From contig CAVQWT010000002.1 in the NCBI GenBank assembly GCA_963717705.1, positions 372,001 to 436,000 on the forward strand: a stretch of 64,000 nucleotides of DNA, read 5' to 3'. Source of the stretch: CAVQWT01 sp963717705 (GTDB lineage: Bacteria; Pseudomonadota; Gammaproteobacteria; Burkholderiales; Casimicrobiaceae). Position 1 is the first letter of the stretch; each line of letters opens with the position of its first letter. Shown here one piece after another: positions 34,214 through 42,434 of this stretch. The notes beneath the pieces are model-generated. The model was given only the letters and a program-made list of their open reading frames with translations. It was not told the origin of the DNA and did no database searches. A program made the translations under genes and the position numbers.

Positions 34214-34360
34214 TGGGTCTCCATGACGCGCGGCGGCGTGCCGCCGCGGCCGCGCGCGCCGATTCTGCCGGTTTTGTCCGGGCCGGTCCATCGCGGGGCG
34301 GAAACGTCGGTCCGGCCATCGCCCCCGGGCGCGATGTTGCGGCGCGAAAGCGGTCCGCGG

Positions 34361-34407
34361 CCGGGCTTGGGCGGGCTTGGCCGGGCTTTGTCGACTTTGG
34401 CTATACT
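34361..34407 (+). promoter_or_regulatory. Promoter of the PHA-system gene with triplicated CGGGCTT
   Basis: TATACT (34402-34407) is a good -10 box; TTGGCC (34377-34382) is a possible -35 with a long 19-bp spacer. The -35 area is built from three adjacent 10-bp units (ccgggcttgg, gcgggcttgg, ccgggctttg; 34361-34390), which could be regulator half-sites. Confidence 0.45.
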
Positions 34408-34431
34408 CGCCGCTCGTCAACGGGAACCGCC

Positions 34432-34719
34432 ATGTCCACGATCTCGATTGCCAAGAAGCACCACCTGTCCCACAAGAAGGCGAAGGAAGCGGCGCAGAAG
34501 GTCGCCGAGGACCTGCAGAAGCGCTTTTCGCTCGACTACGAGTGGAACGGCGACTGCGTCACGTTCAAGCGGGCGGGGCTGTCCGGCGAACTGGTCGTGC
34601 ACAAGACGGAAGTGCGCCTCGACTGCAAGCTCGGCTTCCTGCTGACCGCGATCAAGCCCGCGATCGAGAAGGAAGTGCACAAGGAATTCGACAAGCGCTT
34701 CGGCGTCAAGAAGGCCTGA
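34432..34719 (+). CDS. Polyhydroxyalkanoic acid system family protein
   Basis: This is a 95-aa small, lysine-rich cytoplasmic protein (MSTISIAKKHHLSHKKAKEAAQKVAEDLQKRFSLDYEW, then FKRAGLSGELVVHKTEVRLDCKLGFLLTAIKPAIEKEVHKEFDKRF). It matches the PHA_gran_rgn family, found near polyhydroxyalkanoate granule genes in proteobacteria, with unknown biochemistry. The N-terminal HHLSHKKAKEAAQKVA helix and the two-strand middle are typical. It ends with a 14-bp convergent overlap with the next gene. Two phasins follow 4-12 kb later, supporting PHA storage here, but no PHA synthase is in the window. Confidence 0.85.
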   Translation: MSTISIAKKHHLSHKKAKEAAQKVAEDLQKRFSLDYEWNGDCVTFKRAGLSGELVVHKTEVRLDCKLGFLLTAIKPAIEKEVHKEFDKRFGVKKA

Positions 34720-35485
34720 CGGCTTCGTCGGCGGTCGCCCCGCGCGGCGGCAGGCCGCGCGCCGGATCCATCGGGTCGGCGAACGGCGCCGTCTCCCCCG
34801 CGAACATCGCGTCCATCAGCGCCGTCTCGCGGGTGACGACCGTCGCGAGGAAGTACTCCGCCCCGTCCATCCGGCGGAAGGCATTGAACCCGCGGTCGAG
34901 GAAGTCGTGCAGCACGCCGAAGCCCGCCATCCGGGCGGGGGTCCGCATCATCGTCAGCGCCGAGCGGATCAGCGGCTTCTTCACGTAGACGTCGAGTGCC
35001 GCGCCGATCTCGCGGATCAGCCGGATCTGGCGCTCGCGCGCCGGCCGGTTGCCCATCCTCCGGTACGCCTTGCAGTACTCGGCGACGGTGCAATTCCCGC
35101 CTGCGCGCGGCAGCCGCGCGAGCAGCGCGCGATCGAGCTCCGCCGACAGCACGTTGAGCTCCATCGCCTGCGCGATGGTCGCGATGACCCGCTCCGGCAG
35201 CATCCGCACCATGATCGGGATCACGCGGGCGATGTCGCTGTCGCGCTGCGAAAAGTCGGCGCCGCCGTAGAGGTCGGTCTGGAAGAACGACACCGCCTCG
35301 GCATGTCGCGGATCCGCCTTGAGGTCCGCGTACGTCAACGCCAGGCGCGCTGCCTGCCAATCGGCAAGTCGCGTCAGCGCGCCGGCGAGAATGGGGTTGG
35401 CGCGGCGCTCCTCATGCAGGCGATGGACTTTCGCGAACTCGCGCTCGAGCTCGGTCTGCGCAGCAGGGGCGTCGGATGCAGGCAT
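34706..35485 (-). CDS. FFLEELY-motif-type conserved protein
   Basis: This is a 259-aa all-helical soluble protein. It contains EAVSFFQTDLYGGADFSQRDSDIARVIPIMVRMLPERVIATIAQAMELNVLSAELD, a variant of the FFLEELYGP-type motif shared by a proteobacterial family of unknown function. The later conserved part is KPLIRSALTMMRTPARMAGFGVLHDFLDRGFNAFRRMDGAEYFLATVVTRE. ATG 35485 is preferred; the frame extends to a TTG at 35575 in Ser/Arg-rich sequence. It overlaps the PHA-system gene by 14 bp tail to tail. Function unknown. Confidence 0.75.
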   Translation of the reverse strand: MPASDAPAAQTELEREFAKVHRLHEERRANPILAGALTRLADWQAARLALTYADLKADPRHAEAVSFFQTDLYGGADFSQRDSDIARVIPIMVRMLPERVIATIAQAMELNVLSAELDRALLARLPRAGGNCTVAEYCKAYRRMGNRPARERQIRLIREIGAALDVYVKKPLIRSALTMMRTPARMAGFGVLHDFLDRGFNAFRRMDGAEYFLATVVTRETALMDAMFAGETAPFADPMDPARGLPPRGATADEAVRPS

Positions 35486-35634
35486 GGCGGATGCGGTGAC
35501 GGGGGCCGCGGGCCGGGCGGGCGACTGCCGCGATCGACGGTTGCTGTCGAAGCTGGGAAAGGAACCGGCGCGCAAACTCGAAGTCTAGCGCGAGACGCGG
35601 TGGCGCGGCGCAGCGGTCGCAATGCTCGCGGCGA

Positions 35635-35669
35635 TTTAGGTTGTTTGCTCTAACGGCCGCGGCTAGAGT
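35635..35669 (+). promoter_or_regulatory. Shared promoter module, copy 1 (GMC dehydrogenase operon)
   Basis: TTTAGG-TTGTTT-GCTCTA (35635-35652) covers the -35 region. The 17-bp spacer starts with GCTCTA and the -10 is TAGAGT (35664-35669). Copies 2 and 3 are at 38067 and 47045. The leader to ATG 35856 is about 180 nt and shows no convincing gene. Confidence 0.65.
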
Positions 35670-35855
35670 CGCTGTGCGGCGCGAGCCGATCGATGGCCGG
35701 TTCAGTCGTCGCGAGACCGTGGATCGAACTTGCGCTGATCGATGCGCAGCTTCGTCGTCGCTCCGACGGCGGCTGCACGTGCAACCCCCCGCCTGCCGTC
35801 ACTTCGCCCGTCGCCAGCCCTGCCTCCCGCCCCTCCCTCCCCGGAACCGCTCCCG

Positions 35856-36386
35856 ATGCTCACGCGCCGTCGCTTCATCACCGCTGGCATTGCCGGAGGC
35901 GCGCTGCTCGGAGTCGCCTGGTGGCTGCGGCGTCGCGGTCCGGTCGTCGGCGACCCCCGCTTTGCCACGCTGGCGGCGCTTGATGCCGAAGCACCGGTCG
36001 TGATCGCCGCGATCGCTGCCGTGCTGCTCGACGGCGCGCTGCCGCCCGATGCCGCCGGACGCGCCGCCGCGATCGACGACACGGTGGCCGGGGTCGCACA
36101 GGCGATCGCGGGCCTGCCCCCGGCGTCGCAGCGGGAGCTGGGCGAGCTCTTCACGCTGCTCGGGCTGGCGCCCGCCCGCATCGCGCTGGCCCGCGTGACG
36201 CCCGCGTGGTCCGACGCGACGCCGGCGGAAGTCGGCGCGTTCCTCGAACGCTGGCGCGGCAGTTCGCTCGCGCTGCTGCGCTCGGCCTACGATGCGCTGC
36301 ACCAGCTCGTGTTCGCCGCGTGGTACGGCAACCCGAAGAGCTGGCCGGCGATCGGGTATGGCGGTCCGCCCGCCCTGTTCGGATGA
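35856..36386 (+). CDS. Gluconate 2-dehydrogenase subunit 3-like Tat protein
   Basis: This is a 176-aa small subunit. The N-terminus MLTRRRFITAGIAGGALLGVAWWL has a twin-arginine motif (TRRRFIT) and one hydrophobic helix, so Tat export with membrane anchoring is expected. The rest (VVIAAIAAVLLDGALPPDAAGRAAAIDDTVAGVAQAI, ELFTLLGLAPARIALAR, SSLALLRSAYDALHQLVFAAWYGNPKSWPAIGYGGPP) follows the gluconate_2-dh3 family, which pairs with GMC-type catalytic subunits. The stop overlaps the GMC gene start by four bases (ATGA). The large subunit has no signal of its own and is probably co-exported with this one. ATG 35856 is chosen since upstream starts add only low-complexity sequence. Confidence 0.85.
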   Translation: MLTRRRFITAGIAGGALLGVAWWLRRRGPVVGDPRFATLAALDAEAPVVIAAIAAVLLDGALPPDAAGRAAAIDDTVAGVAQAIAGLPPASQRELGELFTLLGLAPARIALARVTPAWSDATPAEVGAFLERWRGSSLALLRSAYDALHQLVFAAWYGNPKSWPAIGYGGPPALFG

Positions 36387-37999
36387 ACCAGAAACGGACC
36401 GCGCGGCCGTCCGACCCTTACCACGGCAGCAATGCCGCGGCGTGGCGGATCGTCGATGCGTCGCGACTGGCGCAGGATCTGACGCTCGAAGCCGATGTCG
36501 CGATCGTCGGCACTGGCGCCGGAGGCGGCACCGCGGCGGAGATCCTCGCCCAGGCCGGCCTGTCGGTCGTCATGCTGGAGGAAGGCGCGCTCAAGTCGTC
36601 GACCGACTTCAACATGCTCGAGTCCGAGGCCTACCCCGAGCTGTATCAGGAATCGGCAGCGCGCAAGACGAAGGACAAGGCGATCAACATCCTGCAGGGC
36701 CGCTGCGTCGGCGGGGGAACGACGGTCAACTGGACCAGCTCGTTCCGGACGCCGGAAGTCACGCTGAAGCACTGGGCCTCGCAATTCGGCATCGAGGGCT
36801 TCGGCGTCGCCGACATGGCGCCGTGGTTCGCGCGGATGGAGCGGCGGCTCGAGATCGCGCCGTGGGACGTCGCGCCCAACGCCAACAACGAGGCCCTCGC
36901 CCGGGGCGCCGCGAAAATCGGGATTGCTTCGGGGCTGATTCGCCGCAACGTTCGCGGGTGCGCGAACCTGGGCTACTGCGGCATGGGCTGCCCGGTCGAC
37001 GCCAAGCTCTCGATGCTGGTGACGACGATCCCTGCGGCGCTGCAGCTCGGCGCGACGCTGGTGACTCGCGCGCGGGCGCAGAAGTTCGTGCTGGAGCGCG
37101 ACCGCGTGGTGCAGCTCGAGGCGGTCGCGATGGACGCCGCCGGCGTGCAGCCGACCGCGCGCCGCATCACCGTTCGCGCCCGGACCTTCGTGTCGGCGGC
37201 CGGGGCGATCGGCACGCCGGCGCTGCTGCTGCGGTCGGGCGTGCCGGATCCCCACGGCATCCTCGGCAGGCGCACCTTCCTCCATCCGACGCTGGTCAGC
37301 GCCGCACTGATGCCGGAGCGCATCGACCCGTACTACGGCGCGCCGCAGTCCGTCTACTCCGATCACTTCCTCGACACCATGCCGCCCGAGGGCCCCATGG
37401 GCTACAAGATCGAGGCGCCGCCGGTGCACCCGATCCTGGGCGCCATCACGCTGCCGGGCTACGGCGCCGCGCATGCGGCGTGGATGCGCGACCTGCCGCA
37501 CCTGCAGGTGCTGCTGTCGCTGACCCGTGACGGCTTCCATCCGGACAGCCCGGGCGGCACCGTCGCGCTGCGCAGCGACGGCACGCCGGTGCTCGACTAC
37601 CCGCTGAACGCCTACGTGTTCGACGCCGTGCGGCGGGCATTCCTGACCATGGCCGAGCTGCAGTTCGCCGCCGGCGCGACCCGCGTGATGCCGGTGCACG
37701 GCGACGGCGCGGCGTACTCGTCGATGGCGCAGGCGCGCGCCGCCATCGCCGGCTTCGCGCTGGCGCCGCTGGTGACGCCGGTGGTGTCCGCCCACGTGAT
37801 GGGGGGCGCCCCGCTGGGCCCGGATCCGAAGCGCGCCGTGGTCGACACCACCGGCCGCCACCACCAGCTCGCGAATCTGCACGTGCTGGACGCTTCGCTG
37901 TTCCCGACGTCGATCGGCGCCAACCCGCAGCTGTCGATCTACGCGCTCGCGGCCCGGCTCGCCGACGGCCTGGCTGCAGCGCTCGCGCGCAAGGCCTGA
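36383..37999 (+). CDS. GMC-family oxidoreductase, large subunit
   Basis: This is a 538-aa FAD-dependent alcohol/sugar or sterol-type dehydrogenase. It has the Rossmann motif ADVAIVGTGAGGGTAAEILAQAGLSVVMLEEG, GRCVGGGTTVNWTSSFRTP (GMC signature), a cysteine-rich segment RGCANLGYCGMGCPVDAKLSM, VSAAGAIGTPALLLRSG, and the C-terminal catalytic part VSAHVMGGAPLGPDPKRAVVDTTGRHHQLANLHVLDASLFPTSIGANPQLSIYALA. This layout is of the long-chain alcohol oxidase/cholesterol oxidase-like branch, so a lipid alcohol is possible, which would fit the wax-ester genes nearby (inference). No cytochrome c subunit follows. Confidence 0.9.
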   Translation: MNQKRTARPSDPYHGSNAAAWRIVDASRLAQDLTLEADVAIVGTGAGGGTAAEILAQAGLSVVMLEEGALKSSTDFNMLESEAYPELYQESAARKTKDKAINILQGRCVGGGTTVNWTSSFRTPEVTLKHWASQFGIEGFGVADMAPWFARMERRLEIAPWDVAPNANNEALARGAAKIGIASGLIRRNVRGCANLGYCGMGCPVDAKLSMLVTTIPAALQLGATLVTRARAQKFVLERDRVVQLEAVAMDAAGVQPTARRITVRARTFVSAAGAIGTPALLLRSGVPDPHGILGRRTFLHPTLVSAALMPERIDPYYGAPQSVYSDHFLDTMPPEGPMGYKIEAPPVHPILGAITLPGYGAAHAAWMRDLPHLQVLLSLTRDGFHPDSPGGTVALRSDGTPVLDYPLNAYVFDAVRRAFLTMAELQFAAGATRVMPVHGDGAAYSSMAQARAAIAGFALAPLVTPVVSAHVMGGAPLGPDPKRAVVDTTGRHHQLANLHVLDASLFPTSIGANPQLSIYALAARLADGLAAALARKA

Positions 38000-38066
38000 A
38001 CGCCGCCGGCGCCGTTTCCGGACGGCCTCTGCCGCGGGTCCGCGCGGGCCCCCGCGCCGCGGCGCC

Positions 38067-38101
38067 TTTAGGATGTTTGCTCTAGACAAGCCGCGTAAAT
38101 T
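38067..38101 (+). promoter_or_regulatory. Shared promoter module, copy 2 (first phasin)
   Basis: TTTAGG-ATGTTT-GCTCTA (38067-38084) is followed by AGCCGCG within a 17-bp spacer and the -10 TAAATT (38096-38101). The RNA would start about 50 nt before the phasin ATG. 17 of 18 bases match copy 1. Confidence 0.72.
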
Positions 38102-38158
38102 GTCATCAATCGCCCGCATTGAAGCGAGACCTCACCCCGCCTCTCCAGGAGACTCCAA

Positions 38159-38644
38159 ATGCTGAAACAAGCCGTCACCCAACCCGCGCAATTCTCGGAA
38201 GCCGCGATCCTCGCATCGCGTCAGGTCTGGCTCGCCGGACTCGGCGCCGCCGTCGTCACCCGCGACTGGGTGCAGCATGAAGCCGGCACCGTGTTCAAGA
38301 CGCTGGTCAAGGAAGGCACCGCGGTCGAATCGCGCGCCATCCGCCTCTTCGGCGACTCGATCGAGACCTCGGTCAAGCGCGCCAACGGCATGTGGCGGCA
38401 AACGCGCCACACCGTCGAGACGACGGTCCGCGCGTACGCCGACACCGCGGTGACGCTGGTCAAGGAAACGCTGCCGAAGTCGCTGCCGAAGATCGAGCTG
38501 CCGGCGGCGCTGAAGCCCGCGCGGCGTGCCCCGGTCGCCAAGCGTGCGAAGAAGGCCGCGACGACGGTCAGGACGCGTGCCGCCGGCGCCGCCAAGAAGG
38601 CGAAGCGCACGGTCAAGCGCGCGGCGAAGCGCACTGCGCGTTAA
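38159..38644 (+). CDS. Phasin family protein with H1-like tail (PhaF/PhaI type)
   Basis: This 161-aa polyhydroxyalkanoate granule-associated protein has an N-terminal phasin domain, AAILASRQVWLAGLGAAVVTRDWVQHEAGTVFKTLVKEGTAVESRA, that coats the granule surface. The C-terminal 45 residues (PARRAPVAKRAKKAATTVRTRAAGAAKKAKRTVKRAAKRTAR) are Lys/Arg/Ala-rich and resemble the DNA-binding tail of PhaF, which ties granules to the nucleoid. AGGAGA precedes the ATG by eight bases. Its promoter carries the shared module. A second, longer phasin is at 46.3-46.9 kb. Confidence 0.9.
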   Translation: MLKQAVTQPAQFSEAAILASRQVWLAGLGAAVVTRDWVQHEAGTVFKTLVKEGTAVESRAIRLFGDSIETSVKRANGMWRQTRHTVETTVRAYADTAVTLVKETLPKSLPKIELPAALKPARRAPVAKRAKKAATTVRTRAAGAAKKAKRTVKRAAKRTAR

Positions 38645-38690
38645 GCTGAGGTAACATCCCTCCGCTGCACCAAGACTGCCAAGGAGGCTC

Positions 38691-39959
38691 ATGCCTGGAC
38701 GGACGGCTGTCGGACGCCGCCGCGTCCGTAGAGCAAGCAACGCGCGTCCGCGCGTGGGCCTCGCCTTGGCCGGCGGAGGGCCCCTCGGGGGAATTTACGA
38801 AGTCGGAGCGCTGCTGGCGCTCGCCGACTCCCTCGACGGGCTGGATTTCAACGACCTCGATGCCTACGTCGGGGTCTCTTCCGGCGGGTTCGTCTCCGCC
38901 GCGCTGGCGAATGGCATTTCGCCCGCGCAGATGTACCGGATATTCATCGACGACGGCGCCGACGCGGCGCTCAAGCCCGAGATCTTCCTGCGCCCGGCGT
39001 TCGGCGAGTTCACCCGCCGCGCCCTGTCGCTGCCGGGCCTGACCGTCCGCGCGCTGAGGGCCTACCTGCGCGATCCGTTCCATCGCGGCGTGATCGAGTC
39101 GTTCTCGACGCTGTCGCACGCCATGCCGACGGGTGTGTTCGACAACGGCGCGATCGACGCCTTCCTGCGCAAGCTGTTCGCCGCCCCGGGCCGCACCAAC
39201 GATTTCCGCAAGCTGTCGCGCAAGCTGTTCCTGGTCGCGACCAACCTCGACACCGGCGGGTCGGTGACCTTCGGCGGACCCGGCTTCGACCACGTGCCGA
39301 TTTCGCGGGCGATCGAGGCGTCGGCCGCGCTGCCCGGGCTGTTCCCGCCGGTTGCGATCGACGGCGACCACTACGTCGACGGCGCGCTGAACAAGACGCT
39401 GCACGCTTCGGTCGCGCTCGACCAGGGCATCGATCTGTTGCTGTGCGTCAATCCGCTGGTGCCGTTCGACGCCAGCCGCGCCAAGCCGCACCACCGCCTG
39501 ACGGTGAACAAGCTCAACCAGGGCGGGCTGCCGCTGGTGCTGGCGCAGACCTTCCGCGCGATCATCCACTCGCGGATGCAGGTCGGGATGGAGCGCTACG
39601 AGCGGCATTACCCCGACGCCGACATCGTGCTGTTCGAGCCCGCCCGCGAGGACGCCGACATGTTCTTCGCGAACATCTTCAGCTACTCGCAGCGCAAGCG
39701 CCTGTGCGCGTCGGCCTACGTCAAGACCCGGGCGGCGATCCGCGCCCGCGCGGACATTCTGGCGCCCAAGCTTCTGCGGCACGGCATCGCGCTCAACGCC
39801 GAACGGCTTGCCGACGAGCACCGGAAGGTGACCGACGCCGTGTCGGATCCGCGGCCGCTGCGCACCGACCCGGTCAACGCCCGCGACGTCCGCCAGGCGA
39901 CCCGCGACCTGTCGCACACGCTGGATCAGCTCGAGCGCTGGCTCGCGCGGCCGCACTGA
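38691..39959 (+). CDS. Patatin-like phospholipase/lipid hydrolase
   Basis: This is a 422-aa patatin-fold acyl hydrolase. It has the oxyanion motif GLALAGGGPLGGIYEVGAL, the nucleophile elbow GVSSGG (Ser63) and the catalytic Asp in DGDHYVDGALNKTLHAS, with SAALPGLFPPV between. There is no signal peptide; the N-terminus is Arg-rich (GRRRVRRASNARPR). AAGGAGG lies three bases before the ATG. It follows the phasin by 46 bp and may act on storage lipids or membrane phospholipids. A TetR gene follows 18 bp later, so a phasin-patatin-TetR-TPR unit is likely. Confidence 0.9.
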   Translation: MPGRTAVGRRRVRRASNARPRVGLALAGGGPLGGIYEVGALLALADSLDGLDFNDLDAYVGVSSGGFVSAALANGISPAQMYRIFIDDGADAALKPEIFLRPAFGEFTRRALSLPGLTVRALRAYLRDPFHRGVIESFSTLSHAMPTGVFDNGAIDAFLRKLFAAPGRTNDFRKLSRKLFLVATNLDTGGSVTFGGPGFDHVPISRAIEASAALPGLFPPVAIDGDHYVDGALNKTLHASVALDQGIDLLLCVNPLVPFDASRAKPHHRLTVNKLNQGGLPLVLAQTFRAIIHSRMQVGMERYERHYPDADIVLFEPAREDADMFFANIFSYSQRKRLCASAYVKTRAAIRARADILAPKLLRHGIALNAERLADEHRKVTDAVSDPRPLRTDPVNARDVRQATRDLSHTLDQLERWLARPH

Positions 39960-39977
39960 TCGCGCCGCGCCCCGGCC

Positions 39978-40622
39978 ATGGCGGAACGCAAGCGGCCCCG
40001 CCGCACCCGCGAACGCATCCTCGAGACCAGCCTCGACCTGTTCAATCGCCACGGCGAGCCGCACATCACGACGGCGGACATTGCCGGCGAGATGAACATC
40101 AGCCCGGGCAACCTGTACTACCACTTCCGCAACAAGGACGAGATCATCGCCGAGCTGTACGCGGCGTACGAGTCGCGGGTGACGCCGCTGCTCGCGGTGC
40201 CCGAGAACCGGGCGCCGGACGTCGAGGACCTGTGGCTGCTGCTGCACCTGCTGTTCGAGCAGATGTGGGCGTTCCGGTTTCTCTACCGCGACCTGGACGA
40301 GCTCGCGTCGCGCAACCGGCGCGTCGGTCCGCGCTTCGGTGAGCTGCTGCGTCGCGGCGCAGGCACCGTGATAGAGTTGATGCGGGGCATGGTCGCGGGC
40401 GGGACGATGCGCGCATCGGAGCGGGAAATCGCCGCCGTCGCGCAGAATGTCGTGCTGGTGGCGACCTACTGGATTTCGTTCCAGCGGCTGTCGCGGCTGG
40501 CCGGCGATCCCGAGCAGGCCGACTTTCCCCGGGCGGCATACCAGGTGATGGCGCTGATCGCGCCGTATCTCGTCGGCGACGCGCGGGCATTGCTCGACCG
40601 GCTGGGCAGCGACTATCTTTGA
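39978..40622 (+). CDS. TetR-family regulator
   Basis: This 214-aa protein has an N-terminal TetR DNA-binding domain (RRTRERILETSLDLFNRHGEPHITTADIAGEMNISPGNLYYHFRNKDEIIAELYAAYE). The C-domain (WLLLHLLFEQMWAFRFLYRDLDELASRNRRVGPRF) matches a proteobacterial TetR subgroup whose ligand I do not know. It lies 18 bp after the patatin and 21 bp before a TPR-like gene, so it may control this small operon. It is separate from the fad TetR at 24 kb and shares no long stretch with it outside the helix-turn-helix. Confidence 0.9.
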   Translation: MAERKRPRRTRERILETSLDLFNRHGEPHITTADIAGEMNISPGNLYYHFRNKDEIIAELYAAYESRVTPLLAVPENRAPDVEDLWLLLHLLFEQMWAFRFLYRDLDELASRNRRVGPRFGELLRRGAGTVIELMRGMVAGGTMRASEREIAAVAQNVVLVATYWISFQRLSRLAGDPEQADFPRAAYQVMALIAPYLVGDARALLDRLGSDYL

Positions 40623-40643
40623 CCCCTCCCCGAGGAGTTCGCG

Positions 40644-41420
40644 ATGGCGAAGAAGTGGGTGAAGTTTCCGCACGCCGACAAGGCTTACGTCCACGACGCG
40701 GCCGGCCTCAAGAAGCATTGGGCGCGGCTGCACAAGGGCGACTGCGAGCCGTTCCCCAAGGACCCCGGCGTGCTGGAGGCCTGGCAGGCGTTCCACGCCG
40801 GTGATTTCGGCCGTGCCGTCGAGGCGGGTCTGGCCGCCGGCGGCGCCGGCATCAACGCCGCGGTGAAGGCGCAGACCGTCTACGGCCACTACCTCGAGAA
40901 GAGCGACAAGGCGAAGTCGGCGCTGTTCGAGGAAGCCGGCGGCTGGGCCGACGAGCGCCGCAAGGAGGCGCCCAAGGACGCGAATGCACACTACATGTAC
41001 GCGTTCGCGCTCGGCCGCTACAGCCAGAGCATCTCGGTCGGCAAGGCGCTCGCGCAGGGGCTCGGCGGCAAGATCAAGGAAGCGCTGCTGACGGCGATGA
41101 AGCTCGAGCCGAAGCACGCCGACGCCAACATCGCCTACGGGTCCTACCAGGCCGAGGTGATCGACAAGGTCGGCGGGCTCGTCGGCGGAATGACCTACGG
41201 CGCAAAAAAGGACTCGTCCGTCGAGCACTTCCAGAAGGCGGTGAAGCTCTTCCCCGAGGCAGCGATCGCGTACATCGAGTACGCGAACGGACTCATCATG
41301 CTGTTCGGCAAGGGCAGGATCGCCGAGGCGACGAAGCTCTACGAGACCGCCGCGGGCTGCAAGCCGGCGGACGCGATGGAACGCCTCGACGTCGAGCTTG
41401 CGAAGGCGGAACTCGAGTAG
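40644..41420 (+). CDS. TPR-like conserved protein
   Basis: This 258-aa soluble protein begins MAKKWVKFPHADKAYVHDAAGLKKHWARLHKGDCEPFP. Helical repeats follow: ALLTAMKLEPKHADANIAYGSYQAEVIDKVGG and HFQKAVKLFPEAAIAYIEYANGLIMLFGKGRIAEATKLYETAAGC. The spacing is TPR-like, with the Leu-Glu-Pro and Phe-Pro turns typical of repeat boundaries. It is probably a scaffold. GAGGAG lies six bases upstream of the ATG and it follows the TetR gene by 21 bp. I know homologues only as hypothetical proteins. Confidence 0.8.
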   Translation: MAKKWVKFPHADKAYVHDAAGLKKHWARLHKGDCEPFPKDPGVLEAWQAFHAGDFGRAVEAGLAAGGAGINAAVKAQTVYGHYLEKSDKAKSALFEEAGGWADERRKEAPKDANAHYMYAFALGRYSQSISVGKALAQGLGGKIKEALLTAMKLEPKHADANIAYGSYQAEVIDKVGGLVGGMTYGAKKDSSVEHFQKAVKLFPEAAIAYIEYANGLIMLFGKGRIAEATKLYETAAGCKPADAMERLDVELAKAELE

Positions 41421-41450
41421 CCTGATTCGTCAGCGGGCACGAAAGGGCAC

Positions 41451-41474
41451 GAAGGCCGGGGTATCCCGGCCTTC
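41451..41474. terminator. Bidirectional hairpin between convergent genes
   Basis: GAAGGCCGGG-GTAT-CCCGGCCTTC is a perfect 10-bp stem placed between the TPR-like stop (41420) and the SLH-like stop (41497). T-tracts are poor on both sides. Confidence 0.6.
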
Positions 41475-41496
41475 GCGTCTCCGGACGGGCGTGGCG

Positions 41497-42204
41497 TCAG
41501 AACGGAGAAGTCGTCCCGTTGGCGTTGAGGAGCGTCGCCGTCAGCTGGCAGCGCGTTGCGGCGAAGTTGCCGGTGGTGCCGGTGAGCACGGTGTCGCGAC
41601 GGATCCCGATCGCGAACCTGAACGGCACGTTCGGGTCGAGGTAATCGCCCGCGTAGGTCAAGGCGGCGCCGGACCACTGGTTGGCCGCTGACGAGGCTCG
41701 CGGGGAATTGATGGCGGCGGGCGGATTGCCCTCCTGAATCCCCTGCCACGTGGCTCCGTTGTCGTCCGAATACAGCCAGAACACACGGTACGCCACCGCG
41801 CCGGCATCCGCGAGCCCGGTGAAGCTGGCGTTGAGGAGCACCGCCCGCGGGTACGTGGCCGTCGTCGCTTCGGTGACGCACACGATCAGGGGGTTATCCG
41901 GCAACTCGCCGGGAAGGGTGATCGCCCCGAGGGCCCCATGTCGCTTGAGAATCTGGGGTGACAGCGCCTTGCCCAGTCGATTCATGAACACCGCCATCGA
42001 CAGCCGGTTGACCGGATCCGTCGGGCAGTAAAGCGTGGCCGAGGTGCAACCCGTCGTCACCGCGCGGTTCTTCAGCCACTCGACGTTCGGGCAGAACGGA
42101 CTCGTACTGTCGACGTCGGTGAAGCCGGCACAGGGCAGCGCGGACGCGTTGCCTGCTACCACGGCGAATGCCGCTGCCATCATGAAGCGGAATGTGCTGG
42201 ACAT
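41497..42204 (-). CDS. Secreted protein with an S-layer-homology-like module
   Basis: This is a 235-aa exported protein. A signal peptide (MSSTFRFMMAAAFAVVAGNASA) is followed by an SLH-like unit with paired cysteines: CAGFTDVDSTSPFCPNVEWLKNRAVTTGCTSATLYCPTDPVNRLSMAVFMNRLGKAL. The rest (VLLNASFTGLADAGAVAYRVFWLYSDDNGATWQGI and RFAIGIRRDTVLTGTTGNFAATRCQLTATLLN) looks like a beta-sandwich. AAGGAG is eight bases before the ATG. Its role may be cell-surface attachment, but this is inference. Codon use is slightly less GC-extreme than in neighbours. The next gene upstream is a REP-type transposase. Confidence 0.75.
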   Translation of the reverse strand: MSSTFRFMMAAAFAVVAGNASALPCAGFTDVDSTSPFCPNVEWLKNRAVTTGCTSATLYCPTDPVNRLSMAVFMNRLGKALSPQILKRHGALGAITLPGELPDNPLIVCVTEATTATYPRAVLLNASFTGLADAGAVAYRVFWLYSDDNGATWQGIQEGNPPAAINSPRASSAANQWSGAALTYAGDYLDPNVPFRFAIGIRRDTVLTGTTGNFAATRCQLTATLLNANGTTSPF

Positions 42205-42434
42205 GGTCGGAGCTCCTTCCTCGAGATTGCGGTTGTTCCCGAAAACCGCGTGGGCGGGGCCGTTGGCGACGTGCGCCGCGGGGACCTGAACCTTGAATCG
42301 ACAACGAAGCCGACTCTCGGTGCGATAGGAGAAGGCAGGTCGGCCCTTCTTACCGTGCGGTATACACCCTTTCCCTCGGCTCAGGTTGGCCGGGACGAGC
42401 GCGCGCAGAACCCCGTCGATCGCGTGCCCGCGCT

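Noticed and set aside
35693..35983. Open frame of 96 codons in the leader of the Tat subunit gene
   Set aside because: No SD, no recognisable domain, and it overlaps the Tat subunit in another frame with non-coding-like composition.
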